Source: Clostridia bacterium
Lineage (GTDB): Bacteria > Bacillota > Clostridia > Oscillospirales > CAG-272
Length of the DNA stretch: 13,274 bases
NCBI GenBank assembly: GCA_017416885.1
Contig: JAFQAM010000139.1
Span: forward strand, 1-13,274
Direction: 5' to 3'
The notes below the pieces were generated by a model. That model saw nothing but the letters and a program-made list of their open reading frames with translations. It ran no database searches and was not told where the DNA came from. A program made the translations under genes and the position numbers. Position 1 is the stretch's first letter; every line of letters starts with the position of its first letter. Positions 6,884 through 13,274 of the stretch are shown in pieces.

Positions 6884-7261
6884 ATGGATTTTTCTTTAGT
6901 TGGCGCCCACGCGCTTGCATATCTTGGCGATTCTGTGCTTGAATGCTTGATTCGTGAAAGACTAATTTTGAAGGGCTTTGAAAAATCGGGAAAATTAAAT
7001 AGCGAAGCGCTAAAATATGTTACCGCTGTTAATCAAGCCGCCGCCTTTGCAAATATAGAAAATGAGCTTACTGAAAAGGAATGCGAAATATTCCGTCGAG
7101 GAAAAAATTCATCACATCTCAATATACCTAAAAGCGCTTCTCCTAAGGAGTACAAAACCGCAACTGGTTTTGAAGCAATTTTTGGATACCTAAAGCTATG
7201 TAAAAACGAGGAAAGAATAATCTATCTTTTTAATTTAGCCTATACAGACTTAAACATATAA
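6884..7261 (+). CDS. mrnC: Mini-ribonuclease III (23S rRNA maturation)
   Basis: A 125-residue protein consisting of the RNase III catalytic domain alone, without a double-stranded-RNA-binding domain, which is the defining form of Mini-III. The catalytic signature is AYLGDSVLE (12-20), with Asp16 as the metal ligand. The downstream hallmarks are VTAVNQAAA (46-54), RRGKNSSH (71-78) and TGFEAIFGYLKL (94-105), with Glu97 as the second acidic metal ligand. In Bacillus subtilis this enzyme trims the ends of 23S rRNA as a homodimer on ribosome precursors. Length and motif order are typical. AAGGAGG (6873-6879) sits 4 bases before the ATG, slightly close but strong. No promoter is visible between the tRNA terminator and this gene. 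The usual neighbour cysS is absent from the visible flanks. Confidence 0.95.
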   Translation: MDFSLVGAHALAYLGDSVLECLIRERLILKGFEKSGKLNSEALKYVTAVNQAAAFANIENELTEKECEIFRRGKNSSHLNIPKSASPKEYKTATGFEAIFGYLKLCKNEERIIYLFNLAYTDLNI

Positions 7262-7267
7262 TTTAAA

Positions 7268-7295
7268 GAGAATGCAAACGCATTCTCATTTTTTT
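7268..7295 (+). terminator. Intrinsic terminator after mrnC
   Basis: GAGAATGC pairs with GCATTCTC (8 bp) around an AAAC loop, followed by ATTTTTTT. It begins 6 bases after the mrnC stop codon and isolates the downstream lipoprotein gene. Confidence 0.9.
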
Positions 7296-7316
7296 GTTGA
7301 CCCTGTGTCGCGATTT

Positions 7317-7333
7317 TGTAGAAGTAAACTACA
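7317..7333. promoter_or_regulatory. Possible operator dyad TGTAG-N7-CTACA
   Basis: A 5-bp inverted repeat with a 7-base centre lies 27 bases upstream of the main -35 box of the lipoprotein gene. A TTGACC (7297-7302) lies 16 bases before TAGAAG (7319-7324), so the dyad would overlap the -10 box of a weak second promoter. Half-sites of the TGTAG/CTACA kind are used by BlaI/MecI-like repressors, but the spacing here is not the standard one and no repressor gene is nearby. The call is tentative. Confidence 0.25.
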
Positions 7334-7360
7334 GGTTGTCATCAAATTTAGCTTCAAATA

Positions 7361-7389
7361 TTGATTAAATGATACAAGTATGCTACAAT
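7361..7389 (+). promoter_or_regulatory. Sigma-A promoter of the LRR lipoprotein gene
   Basis: TTGATT (7361-7366), a 17-base spacer and TACAAT (7384-7389), with an extended -10 TG at 7381-7382. Transcription would start near 7396, so the leader is only about 22 bases and carries AAAAGGAGG (7402-7410). Confidence 0.8.
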
Positions 7390-7417
7390 CAAATTGAAGA
7401 CAAAAGGAGGTAATCTT

Positions 7418-10195
7418 ATGAAAAAAGTTACGGTTATTTTAATTTTGATAATGGCTATATTAAGCATTATTTTTGTATCCTGTAATGGAGATAGAGTCAA
7501 CACTGATGAGTCAAGTGATTCTACATTTGATTCTTCTAATGATACAAGTATAGATACAGATAACAGTCAAGACATTGACTACGATGCTCAATTTGAAGAA
7601 CTGTCAAAGGACTTAGATACAGTTAAATCTAAATTAGAAAACGAATCATCAGATTCATTTTTAAATACGATTTTAGATGAGTTAAATGACATTAGTGCAG
7701 AGTGTATTTTTAATGACGAGGCTACTAAGAAAAGCTTGATTCTTAAAAACGGCATAATCGCTATGCTTGATGAGGAAGCACAGCTTTTAATGAAGGTGTG
7801 CGGTAATAGCTTAATAATGCTTTCTACTGTAAATAATAAAACAACCTGCGCAACAATTGACATACCGCAAGATGAAACAGTCAATGAGGGAGACTTTATT
7901 CTTACCAAAGAACACATTGTTCCAACTAATAATCCCAATGAATATATGCTATCAAAGCAATGCTTGAGAGAGTTATCAAAATACTTAATTTTTTTAACTG
8001 AAAAAGATGAGCTTGAGGAAATAAAAAATGCTGCTGCTTTTGTTGATTTCGGTAATTACATTAATAGTAAAGAGGTCAATTTCAATATTTCATACGGTGG
8101 CAAGCAATATACTTCAACACTTGGTCTATCTGGACTTATAGATGGAAACTCATATGCTTCCTTTGTTTTAAAAGAAGGAGAAAACGCACTAATTGATTTT
8201 AGCGCGCTATATGAAAATAATGAAGCGGTTAGCATAAATCTGAGTACCGTATTTGAAAACGAAGAAACTAAAATAACATATAATTCATCGCAAATTAAGC
8301 TTTTTATAAAAGAAAACGATAAAACTATTATAGATTTATCTATTGATATAACAGAAAGCGAAATTAAAGAGCTACCAAATTATGATTTGAAGCTGAAATG
8401 TGAAATTGACGACATTGAAAATGGACAAATAGATATAAAAGCATTATTTACAGGGAAATCCTATAAAAATGGTGTGAAGGAATATTTGTTGCAATTGACT
8501 ACATTAGAAAATGGTGAGGAAAAAACAAGCGGATGCACCTTCATTACACCGACAGACAAAGAAATCACATTAAGCGAATATGAAAGCAAGCTAATAAGTA
8601 GAGTAGAAGCATATCAAAAGGATAAGGAGCTTATCGATACAAAAGCATCATATTTTGCAAAGGATGGAGCGGAATTTTTCAAGAATTACTATTACGATAT
8701 ACGCGCAAATAAAATTCCTACCGTTTACTACAAGTATGATGATGTGAACGATATTATATATCTTGTGCAGTATCAAGCAACCAATATTTTCGGAGAAATT
8801 CAATATACCTCGCAGGTTATTATAGATTATGAAAATTATATCTATTATTACAACGAGGTTATAGATTCCTTTGAAAGCTGCAAACCAAGTCAACAGCAAA
8901 TAGACATCGCGCTTTTAATGAATGGACTTAATAAGTTCAATGAAAAATATGAAGCTATCATAGAAGAAAATATGTCAAATCCTTATGTTTACAGCTATAT
9001 AGAAGCCGAAAACAAATATTTATGTGTTTCCTATAATAAAAATGACTATGTAGCCTATATGCTAACACCGTCAGATTTTTATGAATTTTCTCTTGTGAAT
9101 TACTGTTGTCCAATTTACTATGTAGGAAATGAACCGTCTATTCATATCCCTATTTCAAGCACATACGATGAAAAATGCAAGGAAATATTTTTATGCGGAG
9201 AATGCGGATGTAGCTTTAAATCAAAAGCCTCAGTGCACGAAACCGTCAACGAAATTGTTCAAGAGCAAGGAGAAAACACTCCTATTGTTACCGTTGATAA
9301 ATGCGTAAGATGTGATTATCGCTCTATGAATATCGGCGACGAATTTTTCATTAATCTTGAATATAGCGAATATTACGAGGGATATAAGATTGTTGGAATA
9401 GACATTCCAAATCCTTATGATAATATGGTGCTTGAGATTCCATCAATGAATGATTCAAGCATAATCAGTATAAAAAGCTTTGGATATGACTCTGATAAAC
9501 ATAGCTTCAAAAAAATTTCATTCCCAAATGAAATGAAATATATTGAAGACGGTAGCATAAGAGGAATAAAAATAGAGGAGCTTATTTTACCGAACAGTCT
9601 ATATAAAATTGAAAGTAACGGGATAGAAAGCTGTTCGATTCGAGAATTGATTATTCCTGAAAAAACAAGCTATTTAGAGGATTATTTTATACATTACTGT
9701 TCAGGACTGAAAAAAGTAACCATTAATTCAAAGAGCCTTGTTAAATTTGGACGGTTAGAGCAATCCTTTGACGAATTAATTTTTAATGGATCATGTAATA
9801 ATTTTAAATGTCCTAAAGGAATAAAAGCATTAACATTGCCAATAGGCACGCTTACCATTGATGGAATAGAGTATGCGAGAAATTTAAGCAAAATTACAAT
9901 TCCCGAGGGTACAAAGCAAATAAAAGAGGGAATGTTTAAGGACTGTGAGGGTCTTACAGAGCTTATAATTCCAAGCACAGTAACATTTATAGGAAATTAC
10001 GCCTTTGAGGGCTGTATTAATTTTACAAGCATTGTAATCCCTTCAACAGTTAAAAAAATCAGTGAACATGCATTCGTGCTTTCATCAATTTCAGTGATTA
10101 ATTATGATGGCACATCTACTCAATGGAGTGCATATTTACCTATTACCTTAACAAATATTAATGTAAGATATTTGAAAAAAGAGGAGCAAGCATAA
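7418..10195 (+). CDS. Large lipoprotein with Cys/His module and C-terminal BspA-type leucine-rich repeats
   Basis: Predicted surface lipoprotein of 925 residues. The start is the ATG at 7418, 7 bases after AGGAGG; an in-frame TTG at 7394 would lie upstream of this ribosome binding site and before the predicted transcript start. The signal peptide ends at Cys22 (FVSC). A Ser/Asp/Thr-rich linker (about 26-55) and a short charged, possibly coiled segment (56-95) follow. Residues 95-585 are rich in alternating beta-type strands and match no family I recognise. A Cys/His cluster has C587, C593, C596, C598, H607, C629 and C632. From about 690 to 905 come degenerate LRR_5/BspA repeats, clearest in TELIIPSTVTFIGNYAFEGC (847-866) and the next copy, closing with YDGTSTQWSA. 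BspA repeats commonly mediate binding to host or bacterial surfaces. The gene has its own promoter and terminator. An adhesin or binding role is inferred only. Confidence 0.88.
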   Translation: MKKVTVILILIMAILSIIFVSCNGDRVNTDESSDSTFDSSNDTSIDTDNSQDIDYDAQFEELSKDLDTVKSKLENESSDSFLNTILDELNDISAECIFNDEATKKSLILKNGIIAMLDEEAQLLMKVCGNSLIMLSTVNNKTTCATIDIPQDETVNEGDFILTKEHIVPTNNPNEYMLSKQCLRELSKYLIFLTEKDELEEIKNAAAFVDFGNYINSKEVNFNISYGGKQYTSTLGLSGLIDGNSYASFVLKEGENALIDFSALYENNEAVSINLSTVFENEETKITYNSSQIKLFIKENDKTIIDLSIDITESEIKELPNYDLKLKCEIDDIENGQIDIKALFTGKSYKNGVKEYLLQLTTLENGEEKTSGCTFITPTDKEITLSEYESKLISRVEAYQKDKELIDTKASYFAKDGAEFFKNYYYDIRANKIPTVYYKYDDVNDIIYLVQYQATNIFGEIQYTSQVIIDYENYIYYYNEVIDSFESCKPSQQQIDIALLMNGLNKFNEKYEAIIEENMSNPYVYSYIEAENKYLCVSYNKNDYVAYMLTPSDFYEFSLVNYCCPIYYVGNEPSIHIPISSTYDEKCKEIFLCGECGCSFKSKASVHETVNEIVQEQGENTPIVTVDKCVRCDYRSMNIGDEFFINLEYSEYYEGYKIVGIDIPNPYDNMVLEIPSMNDSSIISIKSFGYDSDKHSFKKISFPNEMKYIEDGSIRGIKIEELILPNSLYKIESNGIESCSIRELIIPEKTSYLEDYFIHYCSGLKKVTINSKSLVKFGRLEQSFDELIFNGSCNNFKCPKGIKALTLPIGTLTIDGIEYARNLSKITIPEGTKQIKEGMFKDCEGLTELIIPSTVTFIGNYAFEGCINFTSIVIPSTVKKISEHAFVLSSISVINYDGTSTQWSAYLPITLTNINVRYLKKEEQA

Positions 10196-10201
10196 TAACA
10201 C

Positions 10202-10232
10202 AAAGCTGCAACGAAAAATCGTTGCAGTTTTT
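10202..10232 (+). terminator. Intrinsic terminator after LRR lipoprotein gene
   Basis: CTGCAACGA pairs with TCGTTGCAG (9 bp) around AAAA, followed by T5. Upstream A bases can extend the stem. It begins 6 bases after the stop codon. Confidence 0.92.
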
Positions 10233-10243
10233 ACTTTTAGTTA

Positions 10244-10272
10244 TTTACTTTTTGATATTGTTATGATATACT
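10244..10272 (+). promoter_or_regulatory. Probable extended -10 promoter of pcrA
   Basis: TATACT (10267-10272) is preceded by the extended -10 dinucleotide TG (10264-10265). TTTACT lies 17 bases upstream (10244-10249) as a weak -35. TTGATA at 10252 with TAAAAT at 10272 is an alternative, but its 14-base spacer is too short. The predicted leader to the ATG is about 25 bases. The ribosome binding site (ACGGAA) is weak, consistent with modest helicase expression. Confidence 0.6.
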
Positions 10273-10304
10273 AAAATAGATATTGAAAGAAACGGAAAAT
10301 TAAG

Positions 10305-12671
10305 ATGACAGAACAACAAATTTATAGATTTCAAAAAGCAAAAAGAGCGCTTTTTGACAAATATTATTCTTTTTTAAATGAGGAGCAACGAAAAGCAGTT
10401 TATACTGTTAAGGGCCCTGTTTTAATTTTGGCAGGCGCAGGAAGTGGAAAAACAACAGTTCTTGTAAACAGAATTGCCCACATCATTAAATACGGCAATG
10501 CGTATTATAGCAATAATATCCCGGATTTTGTTACCGATGACACAATAGAGGACCTTGAAAACGCAATCAATTTACCTAATGAATATATAGAAAAATATTT
10601 AGATTTATTTGCAATTGATAACTGTAAGCCTTGGGATATTTTAGCCATTACATTTACAAACAAGGCAGCAAACGAAATTAAGGAAAGGCTTGTTAAAACA
10701 GTCGGCGAGGAAGCAACAAGCATTTGGGCAGGCACCTTCCACTCAATTTGTATGCGTATCCTTCGCCAATTTGGTGAGCAGGTAGGCTACCGTCCTGGCT
10801 TTAGCGTTTGTGATACCGATGATGCTAAAAAAGTAATATCTCAATGCTTAAAGGACCTAAGAATAGACGAGAAAAAATTGCCTATTAAAGCCGTTATGAA
10901 TGAAATTAGTGGAGCAAAGGATAAGCTTATGACTCCAGATGAATATGCCTTTGAGGCAGGCAATGATTTTAAATTTAAGCAAATCGCTCAGGTGTATGAG
11001 CTATATCAAAAAAGACTAATGGACTCTAATGTTCTTGATTTTGACGATATTATAATGAAAACTGTTCAGCTATTCACTCAAAACAAGGATACATTGGAGT
11101 ATTGGCAAAACAAATTCAAGTTTGTTTGCGTCGATGAATATCAGGATACTAACAAGGCTCAATTCCATTTGGTGTCTATGATATCTAATTTCTACAACAA
11201 TATAATGGTAGTTGGTGACGATGACCAAAGTATTTATAAATTCAGGGGAGCAACTATCGAGAATATTCTTGATTTTGATAAAAATTATCCTGAAGCAACA
11301 GTAATTAAGCTTGAGCAAAACTATCGTTCAACCTCAAATATTCTTAATGCCGCAAATAGCATAATAAAGCATAACTATCACAAGCACCAAAAGGAGCTTT
11401 GGTGTGATAATGATGAGGGCGAAAAAATTATCGTAAAGCAAACACCGACACAAAATGACGAGTCAAGATACATTATTGATAAAATAGTTTCACTTCATAA
11501 GGAAAGAAATCTGACATACCGTGATTTTGCTATTCTATATAGAGTTAATGCACAGTCAATGAACCTTGAAACAATGTTTGCAAAAAGCGGTATTCCTTAT
11601 AGAATGTTAGGCGCGCTTCGCTTCTATGACAGAAAAGAGGTAAAGGACATAATTGCATATTTACATGTAATTAATAATCCAAGCGACAATATTCACCTTA
11701 ACAGAATAGTAAATGAGCCAAAAAGAGGTATTGGTGATACATCCTATAATACAGCAACTAAAATTGGCGAGGAGTTAGGCATACCAACAATAAAGGTGCT
11801 TGAAAATGCTCACAATTATAATGCTATTCCAATGCGCGCTGCTAACTCAATGACAGCCTTTGCAAAAATTATCATTGGCTTAATTGAAGATGTGGAAAAT
11901 ATGTCTCTTTGCGACCTTACAAGACAGGTAATAAAACGCTCAGGCTATGAGGCTGATTTAATCGCTAAGGGACAGGTTGAGGCTGAAAGGCTTGAAAACT
12001 TAGAGGCGTTATGCACAGCGGTAAGAGAATATGAGTTAGCTAACGAGGCGCCAACCTTATCGGGCTTCTTAGAAGAAGTAGCGCTTATTTCCGACATTGA
12101 CAGATACGATGAAAATGCTGATGCTGTTACTCTTATGACAATCCACTCAGCAAAGGGACTTGAATTCCCAATAGTATTTTTACCGGGAATGGAGGAAAAT
12201 GTTTTCCCGGGAACTCAATCTATAATGGATCCTACCGAAATAGAGGAGGAAAGACGACTTGCATATGTTGCAGTTACAAGAGCAAAGAAAACTCTTATAA
12301 TTACACACGCAAAGGAAAGAATGCTATACGGAATGACTCAAAGAAATCCGCTATCAAGATTTGTAAAGGAAATAGATGATAAATATCTTGATATCCAAAG
12401 AGAGAAGCCTGTTAGCTCATTTGTTGCAAGACAGACTCATATAGGTGGAAATCAAAACACATCATTTAGTCAAGGCTACAAAAAGCCAGAGCCACAAAAA
12501 ATTATTCCTTATGAAATAGGAGATAGAATAAACCACTTCACATTTGGAGAAGGCACAGTTTTAAATGTAATACCTATGAGCTCTGATTTTATGTATGAAA
12601 TTGCATTTGACAGGGTTGGTACGAAAAAATTAATGGCAACTTATGTTGCGAAGCTAATGAAAAAAATATAA
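10305..12671 (+). CDS. pcrA: ATP-dependent DNA helicase, UvrD/PcrA family
   Basis: Superfamily 1A 3'-5' DNA helicase of 788 residues, acting in repair, plasmid replication and clearing of RecA or transcription complexes. Motifs in order: Q-motif LNEEQRKAV (24-32), Walker A AGAGSGKT (43-50, Lys49), Ia TFTNKAANEIKER (116-128), II VDEYQD (276-281), III GDDDQSIYKFRGA (304-316), IV EQNYRST (337-343), V TIHSAKGLEFPIVFLPG (612-628) and VI EERRLAYVAVTRAKK (648-662). The C-terminal Tudor-like domain of Gram-positive PcrA, which contacts RNA polymerase, is at about 735-788. Between motifs I and Ia an acidic insert of roughly 45 residues (about 64-108) is absent from the Bacillus protein but, as far as I recall, occurs in some clostridial relatives. 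No frame problem is visible. The GH2 gene starts 17 bases later. Confidence 0.96.
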   Translation: MTEQQIYRFQKAKRALFDKYYSFLNEEQRKAVYTVKGPVLILAGAGSGKTTVLVNRIAHIIKYGNAYYSNNIPDFVTDDTIEDLENAINLPNEYIEKYLDLFAIDNCKPWDILAITFTNKAANEIKERLVKTVGEEATSIWAGTFHSICMRILRQFGEQVGYRPGFSVCDTDDAKKVISQCLKDLRIDEKKLPIKAVMNEISGAKDKLMTPDEYAFEAGNDFKFKQIAQVYELYQKRLMDSNVLDFDDIIMKTVQLFTQNKDTLEYWQNKFKFVCVDEYQDTNKAQFHLVSMISNFYNNIMVVGDDDQSIYKFRGATIENILDFDKNYPEATVIKLEQNYRSTSNILNAANSIIKHNYHKHQKELWCDNDEGEKIIVKQTPTQNDESRYIIDKIVSLHKERNLTYRDFAILYRVNAQSMNLETMFAKSGIPYRMLGALRFYDRKEVKDIIAYLHVINNPSDNIHLNRIVNEPKRGIGDTSYNTATKIGEELGIPTIKVLENAHNYNAIPMRAANSMTAFAKIIIGLIEDVENMSLCDLTRQVIKRSGYEADLIAKGQVEAERLENLEALCTAVREYELANEAPTLSGFLEEVALISDIDRYDENADAVTLMTIHSAKGLEFPIVFLPGMEENVFPGTQSIMDPTEIEEERRLAYVAVTRAKKTLIITHAKERMLYGMTQRNPLSRFVKEIDDKYLDIQREKPVSSFVARQTHIGGNQNTSFSQGYKKPEPQKIIPYEIGDRINHFTFGEGTVLNVIPMSSDFMYEIAFDRVGTKKLMATYVAKLMKKI

Positions 12672-12688
12672 TTTAAGGAGAAAAAGCT

Positions 12689-13274
12689 ATGTACATTCCA
12701 AGACCGGAGCATCCAAATCCCCAATTTGAAAGAGAGAATTGGACAAATCTTAATGGAGAATGGGAGTTTGAATTTGATTTTGGCGTTAGCGGCAGAGACA
12801 GAAAATTCTATGAAAGAACATCTTTGAATTCAAAAATCATTGTTCCTTTCTGTCCTGAAAGCGTTTTGTCAGGCATTGGCAACACTGATTTTTTAAACTG
12901 CGTTTGGTATTTAAAAAAGGTAAAAATTAAAAACACCAACAAAAGAGTAATTTTGCATTTTGGCGCTATTGATTATGAAAGCTACATTTACATTAACGGT
13001 AAAGAGGTATATCATAATGTAGGCGGTTATGTCGGCTTTGATATTGATATTACCAATCATGTGGAAAAGGGCAAGGAAAATATTATTACTGTTTGCGCCA
13101 TTGACGGACATCCAAAGGGCAAGGCTTCTGGTAAGCAATCAAAGAATTATTATTCAATGGGATGCGACTACACAAGAACAACAGGAATTTGGCAAACTGT
13201 TTGGCTTGAATATGTAGAGTATAGCTATATAAAAAGCGTTAAATACTACACATCAATCGAACAAAAAAATGTCC
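12689..13274 (+). CDS. Glycoside hydrolase family 2 protein, N-terminal part (runs off window)
   Basis: The first 195 residues of an exo-acting glycosidase of the beta-galactosidase/beta-glucuronidase/beta-mannosidase group. The opening RPEHPNPQFERENWTNLNGEWEFEFDFG-type sequence, CPESVLSGIG (55-64), FGAIDYESYIYINGKEV (91-107) and TTGIWQTVWLE (164-174) form the sugar-binding jelly-roll domain found at the N-terminus of GH2 enzymes. The acid/base and nucleophile Glu residues lie beyond the window, so the substrate cannot be assigned. There is no signal peptide, so it probably acts in the cytoplasm on imported oligosaccharides. AAGGAG (12675-12680) sits 8 bases before the ATG. No terminator or clear promoter separates it from pcrA, so it may be read from the pcrA promoter. 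Confidence 0.9.
   Translation, partial: MYIPRPEHPNPQFERENWTNLNGEWEFEFDFGVSGRDRKFYERTSLNSKIIVPFCPESVLSGIGNTDFLNCVWYLKKVKIKNTNKRVILHFGAIDYESYIYINGKEVYHNVGGYVGFDIDITNHVEKGKENIITVCAIDGHPKGKASGKQSKNYYSMGCDYTRTTGIWQTVWLEYVEYSYIKSVKYYTSIEQKNV

Noticed and set aside
7394..7417. Upstream in-frame TTG start for the large lipoprotein
   Set aside because: It lies before the AGGAGG ribosome binding site and before the predicted transcript start. It would also put extra charged residues before the signal peptide.
7368..7551. Direct repeat AATGATACAAGTAT in the promoter spacer (7368-7381) and inside the gene (7538-7551)
   Set aside because: A rough estimate for 13 kb of A/T-rich sequence gives about one 14-base match by chance, and the second copy is explained by the NDTS codons.
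1..13274. CRISPR array, insertion sequence, toxin-antitoxin or phage defence genes
   Set aside because: I found no regularly spaced repeats, transposase motifs or defence-type domains on either strand.

Overview
The window looks like chromosomal DNA from a low-GC Gram-positive bacterium, most likely a gut-type member of Clostridia. The basis is A/T-rich codon use, strong AAGGAG ribosome binding sites, sigma-A type promoters with 17-base spacers, intrinsic terminators, a PcrA helicase with a C-terminal Tudor-like domain, Mini-III ribonuclease, and lipoproteins with Ser/Thr/Asp-rich linkers. The genetic code appears standard (code 11): TGA ends a well-placed gene at 4687-4689 and Trp is TGG. 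No mobile element, CRISPR array or phage gene is visible.

Layout. (1) Positions 1-1908, + strand: the 3' end of an NADP-type isocitrate dehydrogenase gene, then 12 bases later a NodB-fold polysaccharide deacetylase lipoprotein, closed by a terminator that also serves the opposite strand. (2) Positions 1916-6559, - strand: an operon read from a good promoter at 6531-6559. It encodes two half-transporters of a heterodimeric BmrCD/TM287-288-type ABC exporter, whose genes overlap by 4 bases, and a Bax inhibitor-1 family membrane protein. The second, catalytic exporter subunit is interrupted near its C-terminus by an in-frame TGA, and a recognisable 28-residue tail remains in frame behind it. (3) Positions 6671-7295, + strand: an A/T-rich upstream tract, promoter, class II tRNA-Leu(CAA), terminator, Mini-III ribonuclease and a second terminator. 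(4) Positions 7317-10232, + strand: a self-contained cassette with its own promoter and terminator for a 925-residue lipoprotein. It has a long unrecognised N-terminal region, a Cys/His module and C-terminal BspA-type leucine-rich repeats. (5) Positions 10244-13274, + strand: a pcrA/uvrD helicase gene with its own promoter, followed 17 bases later by the start of a glycoside hydrolase family 2 gene that runs off the window.

How the parts fit. Most of the window is housekeeping: central carbon metabolism, rRNA maturation, tRNA and DNA repair. Between these lie envelope functions: a surface deacetylase, an LRR lipoprotein and an exporter. The two lipoprotein genes share a Ser-Cys lipobox, an SNDTS-containing linker and a C-x2-C...H...C-x2-C module, so they may draw on a common set of surface-protein parts. 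I see no convincing undescribed system. The most notable points are the nonsense codon in the exporter, the shared lipoprotein module, and the uncharacterised N-terminal region of the large lipoprotein.
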